64,000 nt of DNA from Undibacterium sp. (GCF_030651495.1 NZ_JAUSFI010000039.1:1-64000); one strand, 5' to 3'. Shown: positions 10,422-20,706, numbered from the stretch's first letter. Translations and numbers: made by a program. The notes: generated by a model not told the origin, from the letters alone.

Positions 10422-10820
10422 TTAGGCCAGGCGCAGCAGATCAAGCCACTCCAGCAAAGGAATCGTCGCGGGCAGCAACGGCGTAACGCCCACCGCGCCC
10501 TGCCAGGCAAAAGCCTGTCCCTCCAGGCTTTGCGGCTCGCCTTGCCACTCATGAGAAATATAAAAATGCAAACGGACATGGGCATGCGGGTAAACGTATT
10601 CGACACCGCACCAGGGTTCGGCCGAGACAATCTGGATGCCGAGTTCTTCGACGAATTCGCGCTTGAGTGCATCGAGTATGCTTTCGCCCGGCTCGACTTT
10701 ACCGCCGGGGAATTCCCAATAACCCTCGTATGGCTTGCCCGCAGGGCGTTGCCCGAGCAAGACGTCACCATTGGGTTTCATCAGGATACCGACCGCGACG
10801 TTGATGGGAGCTGCTGCCAT
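10422..10820 (-). CDS. mutT: Nudix hydrolase, 8-oxo-dGTP diphosphatase
   Basis: The protein has 132 residues, the usual MutT length. The Nudix box is complete: Gly40, Glu46, Arg54-Glu55, Glu58-Glu59, Gly61 (GGKVEPGE...REFVEELG). MutT removes oxidised dGTP from the nucleotide pool and so prevents A-to-C transversions. It is the last gene of argJ-ATPase-mutT on the minus strand, a common Burkholderiales order, though a repeat element separates it from the ATPase gene. Its promoter may be shared or lie in that gap. Assignment as MutT, not another Nudix enzyme, rests on length and context. Confidence 0.85.
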   Translation of the reverse strand: MAAAPINVAVGILMKPNGDVLLGQRPAGKPYEGYWEFPGGKVEPGESILDALKREFVEELGIQIVSAEPWCGVEYVYPHAHVRLHFYISHEWQGEPQSLEGQAFAWQGAVGVTPLLPATIPLLEWLDLLRLA

Positions 10821-10835
10821 AGTTTACGATAAATA

Positions 10836-10918
10836 GGGGGAGTATAGGGATAGAATGCTTTAATGCGCATAGAGAATATGCGCTATCGGGTGGAGCAATG
10901 CCATACTCCACCCCAGTA
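10836..10918. repeat. Short palindromic element, family with ATACTCC ends (copy 1)
   Basis: Begins AGGGGGAGTAT and ends ATACTCCACCCCAGTATAT, with an inner palindrome TGCGCATAGAGAATATGCGC. Related copies lie at 27463-27548 and 47706-47797, sharing the end ATACYCC..CCAGTATWT and the opposite end AGGGGGAGTAT. It fills the gap between mutT and the ATPase gene. Confidence 0.6.
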
Positions 10919-10936
10919 TATCAATTTGAATAGCGC

Positions 10937-11812
10937 TTAAGACGACGTTTCGGCGAGCCGGCCGGCGGTATCGCGGGCAAACTGCCAGGCCACGCGGCCG
11001 GAGCGTGAACCGCGCTGTAAAGCCCAGCGCAAGGCGTCAGCGCGCGCCGCTTCGATCTGGCCGGCATCGCAGCCCATGCTGGCCAGCCAGTGCGCCACGA
11101 TGTCGAGATAGTCGTCTTGCTTGAAAGGGTAAAACGACACCCACAGGCCGAAACGTTCGGACAAGGAAATTTTCTCTTCTACCGTTTCGCCCGGATGCAG
11201 ATCGCCATCGTCACTGAGATGATAGCCGGCGTTATCCGACATTTTTTCAGGTAACAGGTGACGGCGATTCGAGGTCGCATAGATCAGCACGTTATCGGAT
11301 TGGGCCGAAATACTGCCGTCCAGCGCGACTTTTAAAGCCTTGTAACCGGCCTCGCCCTCTTCAAACGAGAGATCGTCGCAAAACAGGATGAAGCGTTCGG
11401 GGCGCTCGGCCACCAGATCGACGATATCCGGCAGATCGACCATATCGGCCTTATCGACCTCGATCAGGCGCAAGCCCTGGTCGGCAAACTGATTCAGGCA
11501 AGCCTTGATCAGCGACGATTTGCCGGTGCCGCGGGCGCCGGTCAGCAAGACGTTGTTGGCCGGTTTGCCATGCACGAACTGGCGCGTGTTCTGTTCGATC
11601 TGGGCTTTTTGGATTGCAATATTATGCAAATCATCCAGGCCGATCACCGAGACGTGCTTCACGACTTGCAAAAAACCCTGGCCGCCGCGTTTGCGCCAGC
11701 GAAACGCGCTGCCCATGCGCCAGTCTGGTGCCGGAGAAACCGCTGGCAGCATGGTTTCGAGCCGGCTTAACAAATGCTCGGCGCGCATCAAAAATTGATC
11801 AAGTTGGGTCAT
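10937..11812 (-). CDS. AAA-type ATP-binding protein (DUF815)
   Basis: The protein has 291 residues: an N-terminal helical part, a P-loop at residues 92-99 (GARGTGKS), a Walker B region at about 138-147 (RFILFCDDLSFEEG), a sensor-like segment (IYATSNRRHL) and a C-terminal helical domain ending with SGRVAWQFARD. This is the DUF815 family of AAA ATPases, conserved but of unknown cellular role. AGGAG precedes the ATG. It starts 14 bases after the argJ stop, so the two are cotranscribed. The conserved pairing with argJ and mutT says little about function. Confidence 0.85.
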   Translation of the reverse strand: MTQLDQFLMRAEHLLSRLETMLPAVSPAPDWRMGSAFRWRKRGGQGFLQVVKHVSVIGLDDLHNIAIQKAQIEQNTRQFVHGKPANNVLLTGARGTGKSSLIKACLNQFADQGLRLIEVDKADMVDLPDIVDLVAERPERFILFCDDLSFEEGEAGYKALKVALDGSISAQSDNVLIYATSNRRHLLPEKMSDNAGYHLSDDGDLHPGETVEEKISLSERFGLWVSFYPFKQDDYLDIVAHWLASMGCDAGQIEAARADALRWALQRGSRSGRVAWQFARDTAGRLAETSS

Positions 11813-11826
11813 TCTCGCTCTCCTGT

Positions 11827-13065
11827 TTAAGAACGGTAATCCGCATTGATCGAGACATACTCATGTGACAGATCGCAGGTCCAGACCGTGGTCGATGCCT
11901 CGCCGCGCGCCAGTATGACGCGTATCGTAATTTCGCTTTGTTGCATCACGCGCTGACCGTCTTCTTCGCGGTAATCCGGATTGCGGCCACCGTTTTTGGC
12001 AACCCAGACATCGTCGAGGTACATATTGAGCTTGCTGACATCGAGATCATTCACGCCGGCGTAGCCAATCGCGGCAAGGATGCGGCCCAGATTAGGATCC
12101 GAGGCAAAGAACGCGGTTTTGACCAGCGGCGAATGGGCGATCGAATAGGCAATCTTGCGGCACTCTTCGACATCACGCCCCTGCTCTACCACGATGCTGA
12201 TGAACTTGGTGGCGCCTTCGCCGTCGCGGATAATCATGTGCGCCAGTTTCTGCGCCAAAGCGATCACGGTTTCAGACAAGGCCTGATATTCCGGCGTATC
12301 GATGTCGTTAATCTCCAGCGCCGAAGCGCCGGTAGCGATCAGCATAAAAGAATCATTGGTTGAGGTATCGCCATCAATCGTGATGCAGTTAAAGGATTTG
12401 TCCGCCGCCTGCTTCACCAGATGATCGAGTACCGCTTGCGACACTTTGGCGTCCAGCGCCAGATAGCCCAGCATGGTCGCCATATTCGGCTTAATCATGC
12501 CAGCGCCCTTGCTGATGCCGGTCATATTCACGCGGATGCCGTTAATGGTGACGCTGCTTGACGCTGCCTTAGGCTGGGTATCGGTCGTCATGATGGCTTC
12601 TGCCGCCGCGAACCAGTTATCTTCCTTGAGATTGCTGATCGCTGCCGGCAAACCGGCTACCAACCGCTCTATTGGCAAAGGCTCCAGGATCACGCCGGTA
12701 GAGAATGGCAAAATCTGCGCCGGTTCACACTGCAACAATTCTGCCAGTGCAGCGCAAGTGGCATTGGCCGCTGCCAAACCGGCATCGCCGGTACCGGCAT
12801 TGGCGTTACCGGTATTGACGACCAGCGCGCGTATCGGGCCCGCCGCCATGTGCAGCGATTCCAGATGGGCCTTGCAGACCTGGACCGGTGCGGCACAAAA
12901 GCGATTCGTGGTGAATACGCCCGCCACCGTTGCTGTCGGCGCCAGCGCCATCACCAGCAAATCTTTGCGATTGGGCTTCTTGATACCCGCTTCGGCAAAC
13001 CCAAGCGCAATGCCAGCAACGGGTTTTATATCAGCAGCGAGGGGAATAGGGGAATTAACGGCCAT
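11827..13065 (-). CDS. argJ: Bifunctional glutamate N-acetyltransferase / amino-acid acetyltransferase
   Basis: The protein has 412 residues and belongs to the Ntn-hydrolase-like ArgJ family. It transfers the acetyl group from N-acetylornithine to glutamate (arginine pathway, cyclic route) and can also use acetyl-CoA. The self-cleavage site [10 protein letters not shown] is intact; cleavage before the Thr gives alpha and beta chains. [11 protein letters not shown] and the C-terminal [15 protein letters not shown] are typical. It begins the argJ-ATPase-mutT group. The 160 bases upstream are AT-rich and hold the promoter, followed by a repeat element at 13226-13372. Confidence 0.95.
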   Translation of the reverse strand: MAVNSPIPLAADIKPVAGIALGFAEAGIKKPNRKDLLVMALAPTATVAGVFTTNRFCAAPVQVCKAHLESLHMAAGPIRALVVNTGNANAGTGDAGLAAANATCAALAELLQCEPAQILPFSTGVILEPLPIERLVAGLPAAISNLKEDNWFAAAEAIMTTDTQPKAASSSVTINGIRVNMTGISKGAGMIKPNMATMLGYLALDAKVSQAVLDHLVKQAADKSFNCITIDGDTSTNDSFMLIATGASALEINDIDTPEYQALSETVIALAQKLAHMIIRDGEGATKFISIVVEQGRDVEECRKIAYSIAHSPLVKTAFFASDPNLGRILAAIGYAGVNDLDVSKLNMYLDDVWVAKNGGRNPDYREEDGQRVMQQSEITIRVILARGEASTTVWTCDLSHEYVSINADYRS

Positions 13066-13225
13066 AATAAATATCCTAGCAATGGAATCAATCCGATATT
13101 GTAGGGTATTTTTAAGCTGGCTTTGCGCACTTTAAAGCGGGATGCCTGCAGACGAGACGCTCCATCTGCAAATGACGGAAAAACTTAAGATAGTTTAGAT
13201 TAAATTACAAAATACGACCTAATTT

Positions 13226-13372
13226 AGGGTGCTTCTAGAAATTCAATTATCGGGATGCAGACCAAGGCAGAGCTTGCCTAACTCGCCACAGCAATACGTC
13301 GGTATGGCGAGGATCGCATTGATCATACCGACGCAGGTATGCGCCCGGAAATTGGATTTATAGAAGTGCCCT
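13226..13372. repeat. 147-bp element with terminal inverted repeats (copy 1)
   Basis: The ends AGGGTGCTTCTAGAAATTC and (inverted) AGGGCACTTCTATAAATCC form 22-bp imperfect terminal repeats. The interior contains CGGGATGCAGACCAAGGC, CAATACGTCGGTAT and ACGCAGGTATGCGCCCGG. The same blocks in the same order occur at 63475-63598. The right end coincides with the stop codon of the RND gene. This explains most of the gap between argJ and the pump genes. Confidence 0.8.
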
Positions 13373-16300
13373 TAGATCGCATCGCCTACTATCGGCCCCT
13401 TGCCGCTAAACCTGTCGAGCGCCAGATAGATCACCGGCGTAATAAACAAGGTAATCGCCTGCGAGAAAATCAAGCCGCCGACCACAGCCAAACCCAAGGG
13501 CTGGCGCAATTCGGCGCCGGCACCCAGACCGAAAGCGATCGGCAATGCGCCGACCAAGGCGGCCAGAGTGGTCATCATGATAGGGCGAAAGCGTTGTATG
13601 CACGCTTCACGGATGGCCTCGGCAGGCGTCATGCCGTGATGGCGCTGTGCATCGAGCGCAAAATCGATCATCATGATGGCGTTTTTCTTGACGATACCAA
13701 TCAATAGCAAGATACCGATGGTCGCGATCAAGGTCAGGTCTTCGCCAAATAACTGCAGCGTCAGCAAGGCACCGACCGCCGCTGACGGCAAGCCGGCAAG
13801 TATCGTAATCGGGTGGATATAGCTTTCGTATAAGACACCGAGCAATACGTAGATGACCAGCAAGGCAGCGACAATCAAAATCACTTGGCCGGACTGTGAA
13901 TCCTTAAATACTGCGGCGTCGCCGCCATACGAGGCGATAATCGACGCCGGCAATTTAATCTGTTCGCGAAATTGCTCGATCTTGTTGGTGGCAACGCCCA
14001 ATGCCGTACCCGGTGACAGGTTGAACGACACCGTCACCGCCTGTAATTGCCCGGCGTGGTTAATCGAGGTTGGCCCGACCGTACGCTTTATCGTCGCAAC
14101 ACTAGACAGCGGCACCAGCGTCCCCGTATTGGCACGCACATAAATGCCATTGAACGCATCCTCATCCTTCTTGGCATTCGGCGCGACTTCCATGATCACC
14201 TGATAACTATCCACATTGGTGTACATGGTAGAAACCTGGCGCTCACCAAACGCACTATACAAAGCAGAACGTATGCTATCCATGCTGACGCCGAGCGCAT
14301 TGGCGCGATCGCGGTCGATATCCAGTGAGGCTTGTAAGCCCTTCAGTTGCGAATCGCTGGTCACGTCCTTGAAAGCCGCATCATTTCTCAGTTTTTCCTG
14401 TAACTTGTTAGCCCAGTCATTGAGTTCGCCGGCCTCGACACTTTGCAAAATATACTGATACTGGCTCTTGCTCGGGCGACCGCCGAGTTGCAGGTTTTGG
14501 GTTGGACGTAAAAATACATTAATCCCCGGCACCTCCCGCACCTTGCGGCGCAATTCCTCAACGACGACTTTCATCGGCTTACGCTCTGATCGCGGCTTCA
14601 GATTAACGAACATACGACCCGTATTTTGCGCGCCGCCACCACCGCTAAAGGAAGCCACGGTCAACACGTTCGGATCTTCGCGAATGATCTTGGCCGCTTT
14701 TTCCTGTAGAGCAACCATGGCAGGGAACGAGGTATCTTCCGCCGATTCAGTGGAAACATTGATCTGGCCAATATCTTCCTCAGGAAAAAAACCCTTGGGA
14801 ATAATATTAAACAAATAAGCAGTCGCGACAAAAGTGAGCAAGGCCACCAGCAATACCATGCCGCGATGGCGCAATGCCAGATCCAGGCCGCGGGTATAAG
14901 AACGCAAGGAAGCGTTAAAGCCAGTTTCAAAGACATGCAACATCGCCGCGATGAATTTTGGCGGCGCGGTAAGTTCGTGTTCATTTTTCAAAAAACGGCT
15001 TGCCAGCATAGGCACCAGGGTCAGCGATACAAAAGCCGAAGCGACGATGGCCAAACTGACAATCACCGCAAACTCATGGAACAACTGGCCGATCACCCCC
15101 GGCATAAAAAAGATAGGGATGAAGACCGCGATCAGGGAAGTCGAAATCGAAATAATCGTAAAACCGACTTCACGTGACCCCTGTAACGCCGCCTGGAATG
15201 GCGGCATGCCTTTCTCGACATGGCGCATGATGTTTTCCAGCATGACAATCGCATCGTCCACCACCAGCCCCACTGCCAGCGTTAAGCCCAGCAGTGAAAT
15301 ATTATCCAGCGTATAGCCGAAACCCCAAAGTAAGGCGATGGCACCGATCAGCGATACCGGCAACGATAAAGTCGGGATAATGGTGGCGACCAGGCGGCGC
15401 AGAAAAAGGAAGATGACGATCACGACCAGGAAGATCGTCAATATCAATGTCAGGTTCACATCATGCAAGGCATCGCGCACCGACACTGAACGGTCATTGA
15501 CTAAACCGATCTTGACCGAACTTGGCAATTGCGCCTGAAATCTCGGCAAGGCCGCTTTGATCGAATCGACGACCTTGACGGTATTGGCATCGGTCTGGCG
15601 CTGTATCCCGAGCGTAATGGAACTCTCGCCATTGTAATTGGCGAAGGTTTTTACCTGCTCGTAGCTATCTTCTACATTGGCGACGTCGCGCAGGCGCACG
15701 ACTTGCCCCCCCTTGTTGCTGACGATCAGATTGGCAAATTCACCCGCATTTTGCAGTTGCTTATTGGCCAAGATGGTCAACGTCTGCTTATCACCATCCA
15801 AGGTGCCGACCGGCGTATTGGCATTCGAGCTACGGATGCTGGCCGACAACTCATCGAGGGTCAGATTGCGTGCCGACAATTCATCCGGCATCACCCTTAC
15901 CCGCACGGCATAGCGCTTGATACCGTAAATATTGACTTGCGCCACACCATCCAGCGTCGACAGACTTGGAGAAATCAAATGTTCGGCGTAGCTGGTCAGC
16001 TCAGACAAATTCAATGAGGGGGAAGTTAATGCCATGACCAACACGGGTGCATCTGCCGGATTCACTTTGCGATACGAAGGCGGCGAGGTCATATCGACCG
16101 GCAGCGAACGCTGCGCACGCAGCAAAGCCGCCTGCACATCGACGGCAGCCACATCGATATTACGGTTTTGATCGAACTCTAAGGTCAGAGAAGTAGACCC
16201 CAGGGTATTGGTCGAGCTGATCACGGCCAGGCCGGGTATCGTCGCAAATTGCTTTTCCAGCGGCAAGGCCACCGAGGTCGCCATGGTCTCAGGGCTGGCC

Positions 16301-16458
16301 CCGGGCAAATTAGCACTCACGCTAATCACCGGCGTGTTATAGCTGGGCAAGGCCGCAATCGGGATAAAGCGATATGCCAGTATCCCTGCCACCACGATGG
16401 ACAGGTTCAGCAACACCGTCATCACCGGACGGCGGATAAACAGCTCAGACAAATTCAT
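13372..16458 (-). CDS. RND multidrug efflux transporter, inner-membrane subunit
   Basis: The protein has 1028 residues, normal for the HAE1 family, and resembles MdtB/MdtC. It starts with the cytoplasmic/TM1 motif FIRRPVMTVLLN, has two large periplasmic loops and twelve expected membrane segments. TM4 carries the proton-relay pair Asp-Asp (VGLVVDDAIVMLEN). It exports hydrophobic compounds using the proton gradient, as a trimer with the adjacent periplasmic adaptor. Its ATG overlaps the adaptor stop by four bases (ATGA), indicating translational coupling. No TolC-type outer-membrane gene is nearby. The substrate is unknown. Confidence 0.9.
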   Translation of the reverse strand: MNLSELFIRRPVMTVLLNLSIVVAGILAYRFIPIAALPSYNTPVISVSANLPGASPETMATSVALPLEKQFATIPGLAVISSTNTLGSTSLTLEFDQNRNIDVAAVDVQAALLRAQRSLPVDMTSPPSYRKVNPADAPVLVMALTSPSLNLSELTSYAEHLISPSLSTLDGVAQVNIYGIKRYAVRVRVMPDELSARNLTLDELSASIRSSNANTPVGTLDGDKQTLTILANKQLQNAGEFANLIVSNKGGQVVRLRDVANVEDSYEQVKTFANYNGESSITLGIQRQTDANTVKVVDSIKAALPRFQAQLPSSVKIGLVNDRSVSVRDALHDVNLTLILTIFLVVIVIFLFLRRLVATIIPTLSLPVSLIGAIALLWGFGYTLDNISLLGLTLAVGLVVDDAIVMLENIMRHVEKGMPPFQAALQGSREVGFTIISISTSLIAVFIPIFFMPGVIGQLFHEFAVIVSLAIVASAFVSLTLVPMLASRFLKNEHELTAPPKFIAAMLHVFETGFNASLRSYTRGLDLALRHRGMVLLVALLTFVATAYLFNIIPKGFFPEEDIGQINVSTESAEDTSFPAMVALQEKAAKIIREDPNVLTVASFSGGGGAQNTGRMFVNLKPRSERKPMKVVVEELRRKVREVPGINVFLRPTQNLQLGGRPSKSQYQYILQSVEAGELNDWANKLQEKLRNDAAFKDVTSDSQLKGLQASLDIDRDRANALGVSMDSIRSALYSAFGERQVSTMYTNVDSYQVIMEVAPNAKKDEDAFNGIYVRANTGTLVPLSSVATIKRTVGPTSINHAGQLQAVTVSFNLSPGTALGVATNKIEQFREQIKLPASIIASYGGDAAVFKDSQSGQVILIVAALLVIYVLLGVLYESYIHPITILAGLPSAAVGALLTLQLFGEDLTLIATIGILLLIGIVKKNAIMMIDFALDAQRHHGMTPAEAIREACIQRFRPIMMTTLAALVGALPIAFGLGAGAELRQPLGLAVVGGLIFSQAITLFITPVIYLALDRFSGKGPIVGDAI

Positions 16459-17690
16459 GATGCACTCGCCGCAGCAGCGCCCTTGGTGCCGCCTTGACCT
16501 GATGTAGCGCCAGCTTTATCGCCCGCGCCATCAGCACCCTGCTCTGTGACGGGTGTGCCAGGACGCAGATTTTGTTTGCCATCAAGCACCACTTTAGCGC
16601 CAGCCTCAATACCTGTGACGACAGCATCAGGACCAAAACTGTTTGTCACCGTCACAGGGCGCATGGCCGCCTTGCCGTCGGCATCAACGATATACAAAGA
16701 CTTGCCTTTGGCGCCAATAATGATGGCATCTTGTGGCACCACAATCACGTCTTTCAAGGTTTGCACGCCCAGCTCTACGTTCACGTAAGCACCCGGCCAC
16801 AACTTCATTTCCTTATTCTCAAAGACGGCCTTCACCTTTACGGTACCGGAAGCGGCATCGACGGCATTGTCGACAAATTGCAACTTGCCTTTAAACTGGA
16901 TTTTATTGTCTGGCAAGGTCGCCATGACGGAGCTGCTATTGCTGTCTTGACTGTTATTCATGCTCTCCAATGCATCAGGCAAATTGCGCTGCGGCAATGG
17001 AAAAGTAATGGTGATCGGGTCCATCTGGGTAATCGTTACCAACGGCGCGGTGGCCGCATTCGCCTGTACCAATGAGCCGGGATAGACACTAATCAGTCCG
17101 GTGCGACCCGCAGACGGTGCCACGATACGGTTAAAGCTCAGCGCTACACGTGCCGCATTAACTGCCGCCCTATCCGATGCCAGCACCGCTTGTTGCGCCT
17201 GTACCAACGTCAGACTCGCGTCGAGCGCGCTTTGAGAGATAAATTTTTTATCCAGCAGATCCTTGCTGCGAGCCAATTGACGCTGATTATCCGCCAGCGT
17301 TGCCATATCTTTATCAAGCTGCGCCTGAGCCTTGGCCAGATTCAGTTCATCGGTACGGCTGTCTAGCGTGAACAGCAAATCACCGGCGCGGACAAACTGC
17401 CCTTCTTTAATGTGTATCTTCGTAATCGTACTGGTGATCTGCGGGCGGATATCCACCGTACTCATTGCCGACACCACCCCGTTAGCGCTTAGCCGGACCG
17501 TATAGTCGCGCTTTTTTGCCAGCACGGTAGCCACGGTCACCGGACGGTTTTGTGAGCTGGCAGCAGCGGCTTTAGCGGAAGCGGTCCGGCCATCGGCACT
17601 GCCGGCTTCATTTTTATGCCAGCCATAATACGCCGCACCGGCAATTGCAACGATCGCTGTGCCGATGATAAAAATCTTGAATTTACGCAT
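16455..17690 (-). CDS. RND efflux periplasmic adaptor (membrane fusion protein)
   Basis: The protein has 411 residues. An N-terminal membrane anchor (KIFIIGTAIVAIAGAAYYGW) is followed by barrel-sandwich and alpha-hairpin regions (coiled coil at about residues 105-180), a beta-barrel and a C-terminal low-complexity Gly/Ala/Ser tail. It links the RND pump to an outer-membrane channel and resembles MdtA. The start at 17690 is preferred over the longer frame to 17780, which overlaps the secF terminator. It is the first gene of the two-gene pump operon. Confidence 0.9.
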   Translation of the reverse strand: MRKFKIFIIGTAIVAIAGAAYYGWHKNEAGSADGRTASAKAAAASSQNRPVTVATVLAKKRDYTVRLSANGVVSAMSTVDIRPQITSTITKIHIKEGQFVRAGDLLFTLDSRTDELNLAKAQAQLDKDMATLADNQRQLARSKDLLDKKFISQSALDASLTLVQAQQAVLASDRAAVNAARVALSFNRIVAPSAGRTGLISVYPGSLVQANAATAPLVTITQMDPITITFPLPQRNLPDALESMNNSQDSNSSSVMATLPDNKIQFKGKLQFVDNAVDAASGTVKVKAVFENKEMKLWPGAYVNVELGVQTLKDVIVVPQDAIIIGAKGKSLYIVDADGKAAMRPVTVTNSFGPDAVVTGIEAGAKVVLDGKQNLRPGTPVTEQGADGAGDKAGATSGQGGTKGAAAASAS

Positions 17691-17780
17691 CTTATTTATT
17701 TGTCCTGTGCAGAACGGCTCGAAGCCAGATCCGACCTGAAAGTGCAATGGGAATTTCTTGTAAAGGCAGAATCCTAACAA

Positions 17781-17812
17781 AGAAAAAGCCAGCGCGCGGG
17801 CTGGCTTTGTTC
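17781..17812 (-). terminator. Terminator after secF
   Basis: An AAAGCCAGC/GCTGGCTTT stem (17785-17793 with 17800-17808) is followed on the minus strand by TTTTTCTTT. It lies between secF and the pump adaptor gene and separates the two transcription units. The T-rich tail on the other strand is weaker. Confidence 0.8.
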
Positions 17813-17860
17813 TTTTATACTCTCTGTTACCAAACTGAATCAGAAACCGGTTCTGGCAAA

Positions 17861-18799
17861 CTACACTACCGCACCGTCAGTATCGTCTTTCTCTTTGATT
17901 GGCTTGATCAAATCTTCGCGTTTCACGCCCAGCCACATCGCAATCGCCGCCGCCACAAACACCGACGAGTAAATACCGAACAAGATACCGATGGTCAAGG
18001 CCACCGCAAAATAATGCAGTGTCGGGCCCCCGATGAGCAGCATCGACAACACCATCAGTTGCGTACAGCCATGCGTAATCACGGTGCGCGAGATGGTGCT
18101 GGTGATCGCATTATCAATCACTTCGGTGACCGATGTCTTGCGCTGCTTGCGGAAGTTTTCACGAATCCGGTCAAAAATAACCACCGATTCATTCACCGAA
18201 TAGCCCAATACCGCCAGCACCGCCGCCAATACCGAGAGATTAAACTCCCACTGGAAGAACGCGAAGAAGCCAAGAATGATGACCACGTCATGCAAGTTGG
18301 CGATGATCGCGGCAACCGCGTATTTCCACTCGAAGCGCAGTGCCAGGTAAGCCATCACGCCGACGATCACCATCAACAGCGCCCTTAGGCCATCATGCGC
18401 CAGCTCATCCCCCACTTGCGGGCCGACAAAGGCGACACTGCGTTTTTCCACATCGGCATCGTGCACCTGCAATGCGGCAAACACTTTGTCACCTTGTTGC
18501 GCCGTGGTCAGGCCTTTTGCCACTGGCAAGCGGATCAATACTTTGGAGGCTTCGCCGAAACTCTGGACGTTGGAATCCTGAATACCCAGGGTCTCGATGG
18601 TCTTGCGTATGCCTTCCAGATTCGCCGGTTTGCTGTAACTCACTTCCATCAGCGTACCGCCGGTAAATTCTACCGACAGATGCAAGCCGTTTTGCCACAG
18701 AAAAAATACCGCGGCGACAAAGGTCAAGGCAGAAATAACGTTAAATATCAGCGCATGGCGCATGAAAGGAATGTCTTTTTTAATACGGAATAATTCCAT
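17861..18799 (-). CDS. secF: Protein translocase subunit SecF
   Basis: The protein has 312 residues with six expected membrane segments. The N-terminal part holds the SecF motif VEFTGGTLMEVSY (around residues 40-52), and the C-terminal part the domain with YSVNESVVIFDRIREN. With SecD and YajC it uses the proton motive force to pull exported proteins through SecYEG. It is the last gene of queA-tgt-yajC-secD-secF, 14 bases after secD. Confidence 0.95.
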   Translation of the reverse strand: MELFRIKKDIPFMRHALIFNVISALTFVAAVFFLWQNGLHLSVEFTGGTLMEVSYSKPANLEGIRKTIETLGIQDSNVQSFGEASKVLIRLPVAKGLTTAQQGDKVFAALQVHDADVEKRSVAFVGPQVGDELAHDGLRALLMVIVGVMAYLALRFEWKYAVAAIIANLHDVVIILGFFAFFQWEFNLSVLAAVLAVLGYSVNESVVIFDRIRENFRKQRKTSVTEVIDNAITSTISRTVITHGCTQLMVLSMLLIGGPTLHYFAVALTIGILFGIYSSVFVAAAIAMWLGVKREDLIKPIKEKDDTDGAVV

Positions 18800-18813
18800 G
18801 ATGAACTCCTCTC

Positions 18814-20706
18814 TTATTCAGATTTAATGGCGACGGCAGATTGTTCGGTCGGCTTCCAGATCTGGCCTATCGATACCGAGCTCAATTTCTTTTTCCGTCC
18901 GTACCACAGATTGACCACGCCACGCGAGACAAATACCGCAGAGAAAATCGAAGTCAGGATACCCAGACAATGCACCACAGCAAAACCTTTGATCGGTCCG
19001 GAACCGAAAATCAGCAAAGCTAAACCGACAATCAGGGTCGTCACGTTGGAATCGAGAATAGTCGCCCAGGCCCGGTCAAAACCAGCCGAAATCGCTGCCT
19101 GTGGCGTAGCACCGCCACGCAGTTCTTCACGGATACGCTCATTGATGAGAACGTTGGCATCAATCGCCATCCCCAAGGCTAACGCAATCGCCGCCATCCC
19201 TGGCAAAGTCAGGGTCGCTTGCATGCCGGACAGCAGCGCCACCAGCAGCAGCAAGTTAAACGACAAGGCCAGCACGCTAAAGAAACCAAATAACATGTAG
19301 TACAGCACCATGAAAATAGCGATCGCGGTAAAGCCGTACAGTGTCGACTTGAAACCTTGCTTGATGTTTTCAGCGCCGAGCTGCGGGCCGATGGTGCGTT
19401 CTTCGATGATTTCCATCGGTGCCGCCAGCGAACCTGCGCGCAATAACAGCGCCAGATCGGCCGAAGCAGAAGTGGAACCCATGCCGGTGATATTGAAACG
19501 CGCACCTAATTCATCTTGTATCGTGGCGACCGTCAGCAATTCGCCCTTGCCTTTTTCAAACAGCACGATGGCCATTTTTTTACCGATTTTGCCACGCGTA
19601 CCTTCACGCATCTTGCGGCCGCCGTCGCCATTGAGATCAATGCTGACCGATGGTTGCTGATGCTGGTCAAAACTGGCGGATGCACCGGAAATATAATCGC
19701 CGGTAATGACCGGGTCTTTATACAGGATCGCCGGACCGCCACGGCCTACCTTGAACATTTCTGAGCCAAAAGGAACTGCGGTAGTTTCATCTACCGGGCC
19801 GATCACAGATTCATCCACCAAGCGCACTTCCAGCGTAGCGGTTTTACCGATCAATTCCTTGGCGCGTGCCACGTCTTGCACACCCGCTAATTCGACTACG
19901 ATACGATCCAGACCTTGTTGTTGAATCAGCGGTTCTGCTACACCAAGTTCATTCACACGCTTCGATAAGGCGGTAATATTTTGTCGCACGCCTTCCGACA
20001 TGATTTGTTTCAGCGCTTCCGGCTTGATACGCACTTGCAACAGCAAATCGCCACTTTCGGCACCGACAGCGTCAACAAAACTCGCATCTTTCATCTGATC
20101 TTGCAACACATCCCTGGCCTTCAGGCGAGTCGCCTCATCGCGGAATTTTATGCTGACCAACTCACCTTCGCGGCTGATGCCGGCATGACGTACATCCTTG
20201 TCGCGCAACAGGGCGCGCGCGCTCGATTGTAAATTCTGTACCTGCTTAGCCATCATCGCCTTGGTATCGACTTGCATCAAAAAGTGCACGCCGCCTTGCA
20301 AATCAAGCCCCAAGACCATAGGCAAAGCATGCAAGCTTTGCAACCACTTCGGCGTGTTCGACAAAAGATTGAACGCCAGGGTGTAAGTAGGGTCGGCCGG
20401 GTCGGTATTCAGCGCTTTTTCTAACGCGTCCTTAGCCTTGAACTGGCTGTCGGCGTCAGCAAAACGTGCGCGTACCGTGCCTTGTTGGCCATTGTTTTCA
20501 TAAAACAAGCCATCCGTTTTAACTCCGGCTTGCAGCAAAGCTTGCTCGACCGTGGTCACCATACCGCTGTCGATTTTGACGGTGGACTTGGCGCTACTGA
20601 TTTGGACTGCGGGGGCTTTGCCAAAAAAATTCGGCGCAGTGTATAAGCAGCCAAACAGCAGCGCAATCAGGATAATGATGTATTTCCAGAGGGGATAGCG
20701 ATTCAT
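18814..20706 (-). CDS. secD: Protein translocase subunit SecD
   Basis: The protein has 630 residues. TM1 is at about residues 8-26 (KYIIILIALLFGCLYTAPN); the large periplasmic P1 domain follows, including LGLDLQGGVHFLMQVD; the C-terminal membrane domain has GMAIDANVLINERIREEL. It forms a complex with SecF and aids late steps of export and release at the periplasmic side. The gene order and spacing are those of the standard operon. Confidence 0.95.
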   Translation of the reverse strand: MNRYPLWKYIIILIALLFGCLYTAPNFFGKAPAVQISSAKSTVKIDSGMVTTVEQALLQAGVKTDGLFYENNGQQGTVRARFADADSQFKAKDALEKALNTDPADPTYTLAFNLLSNTPKWLQSLHALPMVLGLDLQGGVHFLMQVDTKAMMAKQVQNLQSSARALLRDKDVRHAGISREGELVSIKFRDEATRLKARDVLQDQMKDASFVDAVGAESGDLLLQVRIKPEALKQIMSEGVRQNITALSKRVNELGVAEPLIQQQGLDRIVVELAGVQDVARAKELIGKTATLEVRLVDESVIGPVDETTAVPFGSEMFKVGRGGPAILYKDPVITGDYISGASASFDQHQQPSVSIDLNGDGGRKMREGTRGKIGKKMAIVLFEKGKGELLTVATIQDELGARFNITGMGSTSASADLALLLRAGSLAAPMEIIEERTIGPQLGAENIKQGFKSTLYGFTAIAIFMVLYYMLFGFFSVLALSFNLLLLVALLSGMQATLTLPGMAAIALALGMAIDANVLINERIREELRGGATPQAAISAGFDRAWATILDSNVTTLIVGLALLIFGSGPIKGFAVVHCLGILTSIFSAVFVSRGVVNLWYGRKKKLSSVSIGQIWKPTEQSAVAIKSE

